DNA of 64,000 nucleotides from Carallia brachiata. Its lineage: Eukaryota > Streptophyta > Magnoliopsida > Malpighiales > Rhizophoraceae. Location: assembly GCA_021464245.1 (NCBI GenBank), contig JADCRB010000004.1:2289103-2353102 (forward strand), read 5' to 3'. Of this stretch, positions 23,746 to 38,833 are shown one piece after another. Position 1 is the stretch's first letter. Each line of letters starts with the position of its first letter. The notes below the pieces were generated by a model. It did not search any database. It saw only the letters and a list, made by a program, of their open reading frames with translations, and was not told the DNA's origin. Made by a program: the position numbers and the translations under genes.

Positions 23746-24999
23746 TGAAGTAAATGACCCTGCGTCGCCCCGCTAACTGGCACAGAACTGGCGCGCGCAA
23801 ATCATCGCCAGGCTTGCGTCGGGCCACGCTAATGGCCAATCAATCTTAATAAAGACGTGCCTCTCCCCAAGGTTCAGGACTTCCGTTCCCTTTTGCTTTT
23901 TTTCGGTTAATTACTGTCGATTCAAATTTTTTTTAGAGATAAAAAAAATGTATGGTAATATATAAATTATTATATTTGTAAACCAACACTAAAAATCACC
24001 TTTTAATCCTCAGTCAATCGCTTCAACGAAAAAACAACATTGGGGCGCCCGATTAAATTCAAAAACAATTTGAGTGCAGTGAATTACACTTCATTGGTAA
24101 AATCTAGTATAAACAAGAGTTGACACGCATAGCTCTTTAATGTCCGGAGCATTCAATCACTGCTATGCTAGCTGGCTTCCATGGGGCTCGGCCTCCTCCA
24201 CGTTTAGCCTTTCCCAATTTACCACATACATCATTAGATAGAACTATATTTTTATTTATTATTATTAATTAAGTGTAATTATGTAATTATACTCGTTACG
24301 TTAATAAGCCAACATTTATAATAACTCAACTCAAAGATTGAAAACTTAAAGTGAAAATACCTTTTAGTTTTTAAAATCCCCATATTTGTTATCTGGGAAT
24401 ATAATTTTGGTAAATCCAAGGTTGGACAAAATCTAAATTTGGGGATTTATCCGTTAGATTAGATTACGCAATTAAACTCCAGGAGCGTGTTTTAAAAAAA
24501 ATCAGCGTGGGTGATTTGGTTAAGATCGGGAAGCAAGAATAATCAAGTCCATTAAAATAAACCCAATTCGGTTTGGGAAAGAAATGTGATTGGCTACAAC
24601 TTCCGAAATCTTGCCAAACAAATTCCAGGTACACGAGGAATCGAGTGTATTCTGACAAATCCCTTTCCCTCACCCCCCATAAAGCCCCTTCCTGCTTCTG
24701 TTTTGCCCCTCTGTCCCTCCCCTTCTCCTCCTTCTTCAAAGCAATTTCCTCAATCCTCCTCTGAAAATCTCGTTGTTTTAGCGGCGGCAGAATTTTCGCT
24801 GTTAAATTATGTATTATATTTAAGAATAAAACGCATAGGACTGAAATTACCTTTCTGTCCTTCTCGCTCTCTCTCTTTTTGTCTTTCTGTTTGTCTGTGT
24901 ATTTTTCGTTCATGGTCGGCTCAATCTTGATGTTCTCATGCTTCGGTTCGACCAATCTTGACCTATATCTCCTCTTCTAATGACATTCGCCGCCCGTGA

Positions 25000-27900
25000 A
25001 TGGCTCGATTTCAATTTTCCCTCTCTTCTTCTTCTTCTTCTTCTTCTTCTTCCATTTCTTGATTTTCTTTTTTGCCCTAATTGCAAACCCTAGCTCGCTG
25101 CCTCGGCGTCGGCGGAGGGGGATTCGTTGTCGATAGTCGATTTGGATACATACCTCTTCCACCAGGACTACTCGCCTCCGGCACCGCCCCCTCCGCCGCC
25201 GCACGCACCGTCGGTCTCCTGCGCGGATGATCTCGGCGGCATTGGCTCCCTCGACACCACGTGTCAGATAGTGTCCGATACGAACCTAACCCGTGACGTG
25301 TACATAGAAGGGAAGGGAAATTTTTATATCCATCCCGGCGTGAGTTTCAGTTGCCCCAAATCGGGGTGTGAAATAACGGTCAACATCAGCGGCAATTTCA
25401 CCTTGTCTGCTAATGCCTCCATTTTGGCTGGGACCTTTGAGCTTGGGGCTTCTAATGCTAGCTTTCTTAATGGCACGGTGGTGAACACCACGGGATTGGC
25501 GGGGGACCCACCGGCGCAGACCAGCGGTACGCCCCAGGGGATAGAAGGGGCCGGCGGAGGGCACGGCGGCAGGGGGGCTTGTTGTTTGGTTGACCATTCC
25601 AAGCTGCCGGAGGATGTATGGGGAGGAGACGCGTACTCATGGGCTACGCTGAATAATCCGTGGAGTTATGGGAGCAAGGGAGGCAGTACGAGTAAGGAAG
25701 AGGACTATGGAGGGGGAGGAGGTGGAAAGGTAAAGTTAATAATAAAGGATTATTTGGAGGTTGAGGGTCTCATATTGGCTGATGGAGGTGATGGTGGCAG
25801 CAAGGGTGGCGGCGGCTCCGGTGGCAGCATATTCATAAAGGCCCACAAAATGTAATTTCTTCCTCCCTCCCTCTCTCTCTGCCCCTTACACATTAACGTA
25901 GGTTACATAATTCTAATTTCTTATTTTGTGGTTGTTGAGAAGATTTAACAAAACAACAAATGATCGTTCAGGCTACTAAAATATGCATGTAATGCATGTT
26001 TCTCCTATTCTGAAGGACATATTTGACTATTGACGCTATTGAATACTCTTTTTTTACCGTATGAAATAGCATAAATTTTTAGTCTAATTTAGAAAAATGG
26101 AATGGGCATTTGACAAAGCTTTTTTTTTTGGGGGGGGGGGGTGTGGACTGGACTGCAACCCTCCTAGGGGCTGGGACGCTTTATTGTAACAAGGGGATTT
26201 AATATTAAATGAAATGAAGAATTTAATGAACTCCTTCGATGACTCTTTGTTTATTGTAGTTTGGTAGGTTCTTTTGATGAAACATTGTATAGGGCCGAAG
26301 CATTTTCTCCCTACTTATCATCTGCAATTTCCTTTGAATGATCCTTTTCCATTTATAATTGTAATCTTCCTTTGTACCTTTATTATTGCTAAATAGCTAT
26401 TAGCCATGACATCAAATTGTTCCTTTGTTTAGACTTGTAAGAGTTATTTTTTCTATTTCTATCTTTCTGCATGCTTAGTGCTGCTAATCTAATGGAGGAA
26501 AACCTTGATGGCCTTTTTCTTAAACTTTTTTTTTTAATGTGAATTATTTGATTTTATCTGAATGACAAATTTTGAAAAATATTTGTGTGATAATATTGAT
26601 GAGTGGTTGTTGTGACAATGAGGAGTAGAAGAAAACCTTTTAGCTTAGAAAAGTACGTTGTGTTGGCATAGCTTCAATTTATGTTCTGTAGTGAACTTTA
26701 TATTGTGTGCAGTACATGATGATGCCTTCTGCAAACAGTAGGTCTCAATATTTCTAACCATGCAGGGTAGCCTAGGAGACGCATGTCCTGGGTTCACTTT
26801 GTAGCTTGCACAAGTTGTACTTTGTCAATTAGCATGGTCTGTTGCTGGTTGTATACATCTAAAGTCATATAAAGGCACCTATATAAGATTAAACAGTGGG
26901 CTTGGAGTCTCTGTCTCTCCTTTTTTTTTTATAGAAACTTAATATTTTTTAGTTGCATTTTCCTTTATCTATTAAATTGTCAAACAAATATCAGAGCTGG
27001 GATTGAAGATAGCGACATCATTGTTAATGTTTTGTGTGAGACTTTTATCTTTAAATGCTGCTTGTTCATTTCTGTATGTGTTTAACATGTTGATTTATTT
27101 GGAAGTAGCTAAAAAATCAGTGAAATTGAAGTTTTAAGTTAGGAATTGGCAGTCATGAACGTCATAAATTTGTACCAAATGTTTAGCAAAATGATTGGTG
27201 TTGAGCATTGTTGTGGCTTTTGCTTTGGAATCACATCATGGATATCTTTAATGCACACAAGTCTTAATGTGATTCTTCATTTTTTTTGACCATATGCACC
27301 TCAAGTTCATTGTTTTAGACTGAGCGGAGAGATGGCAGACCAGGGCCCATTGATGAAGTTTTCACTTCATTGTATGCTTGTGTTGTTGCATGAATGTGTT
27401 TGTGTAATGCTTACTCACACTGGCATGTCTGTATTTCAGTATTGTGTCTCTATCTGTGCTCGTTTCCTTGTATGAGTGTGTACTGTGAAAACACTCTGTT
27501 TTTCTGATGTCTCTTTAATCTGTGTTTTATTGTGAAGAGCAGGACTGGAATTGGCAACATAAGTGCTTGTGGAGGCAATGGTTTTGCCGGTGGTGGTGGT
27601 GGAAGGGTCTCGGTTGACATTTTTAGTAGACACAATCAACCTGAAATTTCTGTGCATGGTGAGATCTGTTATGTACTTTCAGTACTATAAATGTTCTATG
27701 TTGATAGATCTTCCTGACAGACTCATCTTCTGTCATGAGCTGAGTCTCTCGTGGATTGAGTCAACCACAAAGTTTTGCATGGTCTGTCATTTTTTCACAT
27801 GTTACTGATGAAGAGGTGATAATGGAAAATTGGAGAAGTTCTTGCATACAATATGGAAGTTGGGTAATTTCTGCATAAGATTAGTGACACAAAAGTACAT

Positions 27901-30900
27901 TTTGATGTATTTTGAAAATTAACATACGTGTTCAAATATTCTGTTCCATATACTCGGGTACTGCAGCAGACGTAATATTTTTATGAATCTTGTGATATAA
28001 AAGTCCACATTTTCATGGTTTAATGCAACGTAGATCCAGCCAACTTGGTCCTCAGGAGTATTTGAAGCATAAAGTGCATCAAAACCAAAACTCCATTTTG
28101 TTTCAATAATTTCTGTCACTTTCAGAATGGTCAATATGATCTTCTGTTTTGCTGTTATTTTACATTTATCTGGTATCATTTAATGATTGTCTTTTTCTGT
28201 TCACGATCTGACTACATTCTTTTACCTCGTCCAAATTTAGCTTTTAGGCTTTGTGATGGAGAACAAAGTGGAGAGAATTAAGGAAATTAGTGGGAGAAGG
28301 GAGGAAAGGGGAGAAATTCAAAGAAATTTGGTTTAGAGGAAACACAGCAGAAAAATTGGAGAATGGTGGGGTTGAGAAGTATAGGCAAGAATATAGAGAA
28401 TGCCAATTTATTTTAGTGTATGTACATGGCTTGAGGTTTTCTTTATGGGAACCTAGCTAGCTAGAAAGTAGGAAAGAAAAAATGACACACGATAAAAGTC
28501 CATATTATATAAAACATTTGATGCAAATACTTATCAAAATGTAAAAACATTCTAAAGATTATTTTAATATTCCAATGAAATTCTTATTTCTGAGATTATC
28601 CTAGGGAAGATGTCCTTATTTTTCATCACCTTGATTCATGGGTCTTACATTTTTCTGGTCATTGAATTCTTGCACTTTTCTTCATCTTTCTTCTCCTCTT
28701 CTGTCTCATTGTGTGGTTTGCCTTCTCTTTCTTCATTTTTATGAGTCTTGTGTGTGACCATCGGCTGCAGAAGCCATCCGGGTATTATTTGAACTCTTTT
28801 GTGAATTTTCAACAAAGGCTGTTATTCTTGTGCTTTTTCTTATTTTTTAAAATAATTTGGTTGACATTTGTACTTAGATATATAATTTTTGTTCTTTTGT
28901 GTGCAGGGGGCAGTAGTCATGGTTGTCCGGAAAATGCAGGTGCTGCTGGAACATTTTATGATGCTGTTCCCCGAAGCCTTACTGTTGACAATCATAATAT
29001 GTCTACTAACACAGATACACTGCTCTTAGAGTTTCCTAATCAGCCACTTTGGACCAATGTTTATATTCAAAATGATGCCAGAGCTACCGTTCCTTTGCTC
29101 TGGAGTCGTGTCCAGGTTTCTGTAACTTGCCATTCATATACTTTTTAGTTTGTTTTCTGCCATATAAGTAAAATTTTCTATTTAGGTTTCCTCATTTCCT
29201 TTTGTGACTGGAGACTGTTTTGTACCCTGTGTATGGTGGGAGTTACATATATATATATAAGTTTAGTTCTATGGAGGTCTGAAAACGTGCATATGTCAAA
29301 ACAGCGCCCCTCCCCCCTCCCCCAACAAAACAGACCAAAAACTAACGGGGGTGGGTGCTTCTGGAGGAATTTGAAAATGTATGATATAAAAATGGTCTGA
29401 ACTGTTGGTAGGATCAGAACAGGCTCTTTTACTTATTCTGTTTTTATTGGTTGAATGCACGAAAATTTCCATAGCTAGTGATTTTCCTGTCATAGGCTTT
29501 AGAACTTCTTATCAAGAACAAAGTTCCAAAATTAGTGGATAATTGCACCTGAATAATCAGCATCTATAAATATTCTGGATTTCTGGGGTGGAGATGCAAA
29601 GCTAGGCAAACATGCAGCGTGGGCTAAAAAAATGTGTAGAGATATATGTTTCCTGCTTCTCACCAATTCTGTCAAAAGAAGATCCAATATACAATATGAT
29701 TATCATCTGATTGTGTGGTTGGTTATGCTGTCTATTTAGAAAGTGCCACTCTGTTTTAATGCCTCCTGGAATTTATTGTACTTGGACACAGCTGCGTGGG
29801 TAGAATGTGCATAGAATATTCAGCGCTTGGAGTTCGTTCTAACTGTATTAATTTTGGAGCTCTATACGAGTCTTTCATTTTCATTCATTTGACCGTTTCT
29901 ATTGTAACCTTTTCCATTGAAGCATCTTGATGTGCCTTATTCGTTTACTCTTTATCAGCAGGATTCTCTCTTGTAAAATGACTGAAATTGGTGTTGTAGA
30001 TTGTAGCTGTTGAGCATCTTATTTTGGACATCCTTTTCCTTTATATTTTTAAACTATGCTCGGCATATTTTGTATGTATGACTGCCTTTTGAGCTGATCC
30101 TGATTTCTGGTTTAATGCACAGGTCCAAGGACAAATTAGTCTATTGTGTCGTGGAGCACTGAGCTTTGGGCTTGCTCATTATGCTCAATCTGAATTTGAA
30201 TTGCTGGCAGAAGAATTGTTAATGAGTGATGCTGTTATCAAGGTATGCAACACTGACTATCTGTCATACTCAAGACTTATGGTTGCTTATGTTAGTATGG
30301 CAAAATCTGTACCTTTTCTGATATTAAGCATATTTCTACTAGAATTTATTTCTTCTGATTGGTGTTTCTCTTGTGAACACTGTTACCTTCTTGAGACCTA
30401 CATGAATTTGATGAGAATTCCATTGTTGTCATGCCTTACTTGGAACTTGTGTGCACACTTGAGTGCTTATGTTCTTCACATGAATGAGAGGTCATTTTGT
30501 GAGCACTTGTGCACTTCTCATGTTGCTCGCATGTAATACATGGTCATCTGTTTATTATTCATCTAGGTATATGGTGCACTACGTATGACAGTGAAGATAT
30601 TCTTAATGTGGAATTCCAAAATGATCATCGATGGAGGTGAAGATGCAACTGTCGCAACATCTTTGCTTGATTCTAGTAATCTAATTGTTCTAAAGGTACT
30701 TTCCTCGCCAAGCTTTCTTTTGAGGCGCTGCTTGTGGGGCATTTGTGCATTAAATGTTATAAATGTTATCTTTTTATGAAGCAGGAGTCGTCTGTAATAC
30801 GTTCCAATGCAAATCTGGGTGTACATGGACAAGGTTATTTGAATTTGTCGGGACCAGGTGATTCAATTGAAGCTCAACGTCTGGTTCTGTCGCTATTTTA

Positions 30901-33900
30901 CAGTATTCATGTAAGCTTCTGTTTTATAAGACATTACTTTGATGACTTGCAACGTTATTCTTTTGCTTATTGGTTTTTAAAAATAAAGTGTTGAGACTGT
31001 GTGGTGCATTGTATTGATGTTCATGACAGTCTCCACTATGTAATTTTTAATGATTATCCCTCTTCCAACCCTTGAATTTTTTTTTTCCTGTTGTAAAAAC
31101 TTGTCGAATGAGTCTTAGTTGCTACAATATATTCTGTTGCTGCGAATGGTGGAACATGGAAATGTCATAGGGTTTGCATGTGTTGCGCACTCTTCTCAGA
31201 TCTTAGCAGTGGTTAAAATGTTTTGACATGAGGCCACAATTCCAGTTCCTGATGTTCAAACATCAGGCTTTGACTCCTATAGCCTTGATCAAAGTTGGAA
31301 ATGATCCACTTAGAATTTTGATTGAACTGAGTAGATTAGAAAGTTAGGTGCACTCTCTTTTATTCACAATCATCTTGTAAATGATCGGCTTGTCAATTAG
31401 TTTTAGGTTTGAAACTAGGAAACCTTTGTGGTTTGAAAGCCGTCTGCCATCTTTGTATTGCAATTTGTGGTTTTGTGCTATTCGTATGCTAGGATCCTGT
31501 CACTTTATACTCTCTGTATGAAAGATCCTCAAATGGCTGGTCATTGGCCATTTCTGCTTCTGCTCTCTGGCTCCCCTCGCTTCACTATGTCAGCGCAACA
31601 ATCCCAGTCTGCCCTTATTTACTGGCTGACTCTGTCTTTCTACTTAGTAGCCAAACTCATACTGTCATGGGAGTTGTGAAGGAAATATTCGTTAAAGGAC
31701 TTTATCTAATATTTTTAATGGATATAGATCATTATAGTTTTTGTTGCTCATACAGAGAATAAATATTTCTTACAATTAATGACTATTCAGTTTTTCATTT
31801 CTGATTTGCGTGAAGGTTGGACCTGGATCTGTTTTGCGTGGTCCTTTGGAGAATGCATCGAGTGATGCTGTGTAAGTTAGGGTTATTTTGCATTTTTTGC
31901 TTCCTTTTTCTTTTATTTTAATATATATAAGTCCACGTATTTGCTGTTGCAGTACCCCAAAGCTCCATTGTGAAAGCCATGTTTGCCCTCTCGAACTGCT
32001 TTATCCTCCTGAGGATTGCAATGTGAACTCATCTCTGTCTTTTACTCTTCAGGTGATTGTTAAACGATGCTGCATTATGTACGGATTCTATTTATTCGAG
32101 CTTGTTTAACTGTCTTGTTAATTTCAGATATGCCGAGTGGAGGATGTCACTGTTAAAGGACTTATAAAGGGATCGGTTGTTCATTTCCATCGGACCAGAA
32201 CCATATCTGTCCTACCTTCTGGAATAATTAGTGCATCTGGGATGGGTATGCTCGTGTTCCTACTCTCTTTCCATCTCTCTCTTCTAGTCATGTATGCAAA
32301 CTGATGTAGACCACTTGTTTGGATGATTCGGTAGAAATCTTAAAGTTTTTATTGAAGATTTGTAGTTTAAATGGCAATACGAAATAATATTGCTGTATTC
32401 ATACAGGCTGCATAGGTGGCTTGGGAAGAGGTAATGTTTTGAGCAATGGTATTGGTAGTGGTGCTGGCCATGGTGGTAAAGGCGGGCCTGGATATTACAA
32501 TGGTAGTCACGTTGAAGGTGGTATTTCCTATGGAGACGCAAAGTTGCCTTGTGAACTTGGTAGTGGGAGTGGAGATGAAAATTCAACTGGTTTGACTGCA
32601 GGCGGTGGGATTATAGGTGAGCCCAACCTTTGAATCAGCTGATCAATCAAATATGTTTGGCTTTCACTTTCGTTTAACTATGAAATGTGTGTCAATATCT
32701 TATGTTTCATTTTGTCTCGCTCGCGGATAGTTTTTATGTAGCAAGTCACAACTAATTTGTAGTGAAGGAAATTTTTCCGCACTTGAGTTTGTGCATCTTG
32801 TCATGGTTGGCCATCTATTGCTGAGTTCATGACGCTTTAGTGAAAGTTTTAGCTTGAGAGATGATGGCTGCTTTACCATTTTTTCACTTCTTGTATCTTG
32901 CTGAGCAGTAATGGGTTCACTGGAGCATCCTTTGTCAACTCTGTCCATTCAAGGCTCAGTAAGGTCTGATGGAGAAAGTTTTAACGAAACTGTCGGACTG
33001 GAAGAGTTTGCTGTTTCAAATGGAACAAGTGGAGGTCCTGGGGGTGGTTCTGGAGGAACTGTTCTTCTGTTTTTGCATTTGCTAGACATTGGTGAGTCTG
33101 CTGTTCTTTCAAGCAGTGGGGGACATGGTAGTCCAAACGGGGCTGGTGGAGGAGGTGGTGGAAGAATTCATTTCCATTGGTCTGACATTCCTACTGGAGA
33201 TGTATACCAGCCAGTTGCTACTGTAAATGGAAGCATCCTCACCCGGTTAGTAATCAGTCTATTCTATCCAAATTTTGAACTCGTGTGGTCCTGCTAATTT
33301 TTTGGATTTTCCACTTTTGATAAAAAAAGACATCTGATGTTTTTGAGCTAAATGGCTCATCCCATAGAGTCCATTGCTAAGATGTTAAGCTTTTTCAGGA
33401 GCCTCATCAAATTTATTTTTGTGCTATTGGTCCTTCACTCCCCTGGGTTAGAAGTAGAGATTTTTTCAGTTCATCTCCAATTGATAGCCGCAATATTCAT
33501 TTGACTAATAGGAGAGATCTAACATCAATGATCTTGAGATGGGAGACAGATTTAAAATGTGGGTGTGGGAAAACAAATAAAATTTAGGATTCTTAGATAT
33601 CGTTGCTTGGTGCTTTACTAAAACGGTGTCTCAGTCACTAGCTTAGATGAAAAAGAATGATTTTCTATGCCATTGAAGATGAAATTCCATTGGCTGGATG
33701 CCTGTTGCATCTTTCCAATAACACTAGTATTTGTAACATTGCCTAGAATTTGCTGCTTGCCAGTACACTTTTCTGCAATTTTGAATATTCTTATTGGATT
33801 TCTCAAAAAAGGATATTCTTATTGTAAAAATATATTTCTTTGAGTATAAGCACCATATTTTGCTTTTGGTGTGTTGAAAGGTACAATCTGGCTTGCATCT

Positions 33901-36900
33901 ACGATACCAATGGTAAACTCCAACTGTTGATTCCAATATTTTCTGGCATTACTGATCTTGTTAACTTTGTTACAGTGGAGGTTTGGGTAGAGACAAGGGT
34001 GGTACTGGAGAAAACGGGACAGTAACTGGGAAAGCTTGCCCTAAAGGGCTGTATGGGATATTTTGCGAGGTATCATTGCCAGTTGTTGATGTTGTGAGGT
34101 CACATGCTTGCATATAGGATTTCAGATCTGTCTTGAATTGGCTGTGTTTGTGGGGAAAAATGGCATTTTAGTGAACATGAAATGATGGAATTTCTTTCCC
34201 CATTTGTGCAATTCAGGATATGCTGAAATAATCTCTAGGAAACTTCACTTTGAGCATTTACATTTCATTATATCATTTAAATTTGATGGATTCACCTTAT
34301 AAATCAATCTTTGATTGGAATAATGTAGATGCTGAGTGAGATGTTTGACATAACGGTATATCAATGCTTGTAGTATTGCTTTTCTTATCTTTCTTTTTTT
34401 TTTGTGGCTGTTCATATCATCACATTAACTTTTGTTTCAATCTTCTTGGTTGTATTTTCAACTTCTCATTATTATTCTCTTTGCATTTCTTCAGGAGTGT
34501 CCAGTTGGCACATATAAGAATGTTACTGGATCTGACCGAACTCTTTGCCATCCATGCCCTGCCTATGAGCTTCCTCATCGTGCTGCTTACATATATGCTC
34601 GAGGTGGCCTAATGTTGGTTGTCTTGTGCATGTTTCAATGTTACTAGGGCTTAAACCTGGGGAAAATTTGGCTGTAATATGCTAATGCTCACATCTATGA
34701 GATTCTAGAATCTCTAAACATGCTTTAATAGGCTTGATATAATCTAGATACCTCAAATTAGTATTATTGCAGGCATATAGATTTTGAAAGTTAACACTTG
34801 CTAAGGTGTACTTGAACCTAATAAATTCTGTATCCTAGAAGTGATAATTAGAGTGGGAGGGACCTGCAGAAACTTCAACACGATACCCCATAGACATGAC
34901 TAGGCTTGTCAAAATGCTTTTAAAAACTAATGTTAAATTTTAAGTCCTGTTGAATAATCATGGGATTCTGTCCTTAACAGGCGGTATTGCTGAAACACCT
35001 TGCCCGTACAGATGCGTTTCGGACAGATTTCACATGCCAAATTGTTACACTGCCCTTGAGGAGTTGATTTACACGTTTGGCGGGCCATGGTTGTTTTGTC
35101 TTCTCCTCATTGGTCTTCTCATCCTGCTGGCATTGGTGCTTAGTGTTGCCCGGATGAAATTTGTTGGGGTTGATGAATTGCCTGGCCCGGCACCCACTCA
35201 GCATGGCTCTCAAATAGATCATTCCTTTCCCTTTTTGGAATCACTGAATGAGGTCTTCAATTCTTTATACTGACTGTTCAACCCATAAAGCTGACACCCC
35301 ACTTTTGAAGCCCTGATTAGTTCTCTCTTTCTTCAGCATTTGATTCATTCTTTCACTAAAATCTGAAATTTGGAGAGGATGGTTGTGCTTTTGCTTTGTT
35401 TGTCGGCTGTAAGTTTATTTTGATTTCATTTCCAGGTCTTGGAAACTAATCGAGCTGAAGAATCCCAGAGTCATGTACACAGGATGTATTTTATGGGCCC
35501 CAATACATTTAGCGAACCATGGCATCTTCCACATACTCCTCCTGAACAAATAAAAGAGATTGTGTAAGTTTAATACCTGGTCCTTAGTTGGAGATTTAAT
35601 GTTATAGCACTATCCTTAGCTGTGACCTTTACGCATTTTTGAAAATGCAATCTTGTGTGTTTGTTTCATTGCCCTGGCAGGTACGAGGGGGCTTTCAATA
35701 CATTTGTGGATGAGATCAATGCCATAGCTGCTTATCAATGGTGGGAGGGTGCTGTGTACAGCATTCTGTGTGTTCTATCATATCCGCTTGCATGGTCATG
35801 GCAACAATGGCGTCGAAGATTTAAATTGCAAAGATTGCGTGAGTTTGTTCGTTCAGAGTATGACCATTCTTGTTTACGTTCTTGTCGTTCGCGGGCTCTT
35901 TATGAGGGGCTTAAGGTTTGTATACAATAAAAATTTGGTCTGGAGAGTTGAATTGTGATAAGTTGTGAAATTTTGCGCCATACTCATTCCTTTTATGTTC
36001 ACATTCTATTTTTGTAAATTGATATGTTATGAATTTCCTGTCTGTTAGAAGTTTTTGTTAATTATTTGAATTTGTTCTTCTTCACCTCTTCCTTACCATC
36101 TTCAGAATAGTGTTAAACTTTAATTTTCAGATAAACTTTGTGTTCATTGTGTGAATATGTTCCAGAAAAAAAAACAGGTTCATGTAGTGAATTAGTTAGT
36201 CACATCTCCAGTTCTATCAAGGAAATGTTGGTATCTGGTTGTTTCTCATCGTGTCCTCATTGGCACTTTTGATTGAGATCTAGCTGTGATTGCTTGTGAA
36301 ATGTCCTTCCCTCTGGTCAAGGTCACTCAGAATGGTTCTTTTTAGTAAGCTTTTAGAACCCTGCTTGAATAATCCATGTTGAGGTGTCTTGAATACAATT
36401 TTTTTTGGGTAGGGGGTGGGGGGAGGGTTTCCACTTTTATCTGATCTTCTTTTTTCTTTAAGGTATTCATGCTTAAAGTTCAGTATTTCTGGCTGAATGC
36501 GTGTTGTTTTTTAAGTGTTTCCATAAGGTATTCGAGCTTCATAGGAGGAAATATGCTTTTTGTGATATCAGTTCCTATGAGCATGGCATATCTTGGTCAT
36601 ATATTGCATCAATTGCTTACATTGCTTATTATATGTGTTGTCTCTCATTCTTCTTTTTGCATAAAACCACAATGTTTTTGTCTGTTATTGATTTTCTATT
36701 TTATGTCTACAACATGTAATCACCATAGATAATCGATTTAGAGAGTGATTCATATGTTATGCATTCATAGTAAAAATCTAAGAGCATGTTGTCTGGACAA
36801 AGCATTATGTTGGACCAAATTTCTGTCCCTTGTGTCTGATATTATATTATTATCTATGGTTACTGTAGGTAGCTGCAACTTCTGATCTAATGCTTGCATA

Positions 36901-38801
36901 TTTGGATTTCTTCCTTGGTGGTGATGAAAAGAGGACTGATCTTCCTCCTCGTCTATGTCAAAGATTCCCAATCTCTATAATTTTTGGAGGTGATGGAAGT
37001 TACATGGCTCCTTTTTCAGTTCAAAGTGATAATATTCTAACTAGTCTCATGAGCCAGGTTGGTTATCTGTTTCCAACTCAGAAGTATGTGTTACTGCTCT
37101 TAGGTTGTGGAGATGAATTTGAATGCATCCATGCCTCATCTCCCATGTTTTGGTTTTACACTGTTCTTTGGCACACAGATGATTCCTCCTACTACCTGGT
37201 ATCGAATGGTTGCTGGTTTGAATGGACAACTGCGTCTAGTTCGTCGTGGTCGACTAAGAGTGACATTTCGATCTGTCCTTGGGTGGCTCGAAACTTATGC
37301 CAATCCTGCTTTGAAAGTCCATGGAGTGCGTGTTGATCTTGCATGGTTCCAATCTACAGCTTGTGGGTATTCCCAATATGGACTTGTGGTTTATGCTGTC
37401 GAAGACGATCAACATGCCTCAACTGAACGTATTGATGGCAGTGCAAAACAGACTGAGCGGCAACTAAGGTAATTTTTTATTGTATAACAGTTTGGTTGTT
37501 GCTGTTTTATGCCCTCTTCTTATTAAATCCGTCACTTGGATATCATAGTTGTGCATGTTTTGTAGTAAGCCAACCCAATATGCATTTTTCTTAGTTCTGT
37601 GCATGAAAATTAAATGTGCTAAAATTTTCAGGTTTTGTTAGTTATAACTGAAATTTGCCATGGGAGACATCAACATTATTGTATGATTTGAGCGGCTTTA
37701 GGTGACAAAACGTGTGAAGTATATGCACACAAATTGTTGAAGGGTTGTGTCAATTTGCATGGTGCACAGATACCAACAGTGTCTACTGCTTATGACACGA
37801 TATATACATGATGAAATAAAGCTAGGCAACATGAAGTGTTTGTAGAGTAGACAAATAGATAATCTCCCTTCTTTTCTTTTGATTTTTTTGGTGTAATGAG
37901 TGGTTGCCAAAGTGCTTTTATATGCCACTTTTCTTTTCATGTTTAGATGTTACCAAGTGGTTCTCATTGCGAAAGGAGAGGTTTTGAATTATTCAATGAG
38001 GTGCAAAACTCAAGAAGTTAACTCATGGTTTTCCAAAGTTAATTTACCATATGCTTCCATTAATTGCTAAATCTTAAATTATGGATACTTATATCTCTAT
38101 GATAAAATTATCATATTTGATAGCTGTGCTGTTACAGTCAATATATTTTATGTCTATGTTATTGTACTGTAAGCAAAATTGGACTTGATGTCATTGAAAT
38201 TCATTTGTTTAATGTTTCTGTCTTTTATCTTTTAATCGATCAGCATTTGCTAAAACTCTGTTGGGTAAGGATCTTATAAATGAAAAAAAGAGGACTATCA
38301 CATGGCAACACGTTAAGAAGGCACGAGAGGCGTGTAAGTAATTTCCACAAGTTTTAAGCACCGCAAAATTCACTTTTTTTCTCACGTGATCACTTAAACG
38401 CCCTTATGTGCCCACGCACACCCCTGTAAGTGAGGCCAAGTAGCTTTTCCGATGAGAAGAATATAATATAAGCCACTTCAGTGTCTTGCGCTTCTGTATA
38501 TTGACAAAGTTTCACTATTTGGGCATGCACTTTATAGGCGAAATGACAGTAGTCATCATAGCGGGAAAGCTTTTGCTGCACAAAGATATTAAACTCTTTA
38601 TGTTTGGTTTCGTTTCATTTTTCATTTACATACCTATTTTTTTAGTTCTTATCATATTATGTGTGAGTTTATAGGCGTAAAAGCTGTATTTGAGTTCGAA
38701 AAAAAAAAAACAAGGGAATCTTTTTCCTTGCAGTCTTACTTTTTGGGATTTCCTACACACACACACATGCATACACATGTGTATGCATGTGTTGTGTGTG
38801 T

Positions 38802-38833
<32 letters not shown>

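Larger units (their letters stand above)
21224..24979. other. intergenic, MITE-rich
   Basis: No supported gene. Two MITE-like elements (21427-21960 and 23384-23745) are listed separately. A plus frame at 22144-22539 reads partly like protein (VKDACQLGDHAFVEEF), distantly reminiscent of F-box/DUF295 proteins, but it lacks an identifiable domain boundary. AT-rich DNA fills 22900-23200. The last 300 bases contain pyrimidine-rich sequence, probably the promoter and 5' UTR of the glycine-rich gene. Confidence 0.5.

Noticed and set aside
24464..24955. Minus-strand 163-codon frame upstream of the glycine-rich gene
   Set aside because: Lys/Glu-rich antisense of a pyrimidine-rich leader, with no start context or domain; an artefact of base composition.
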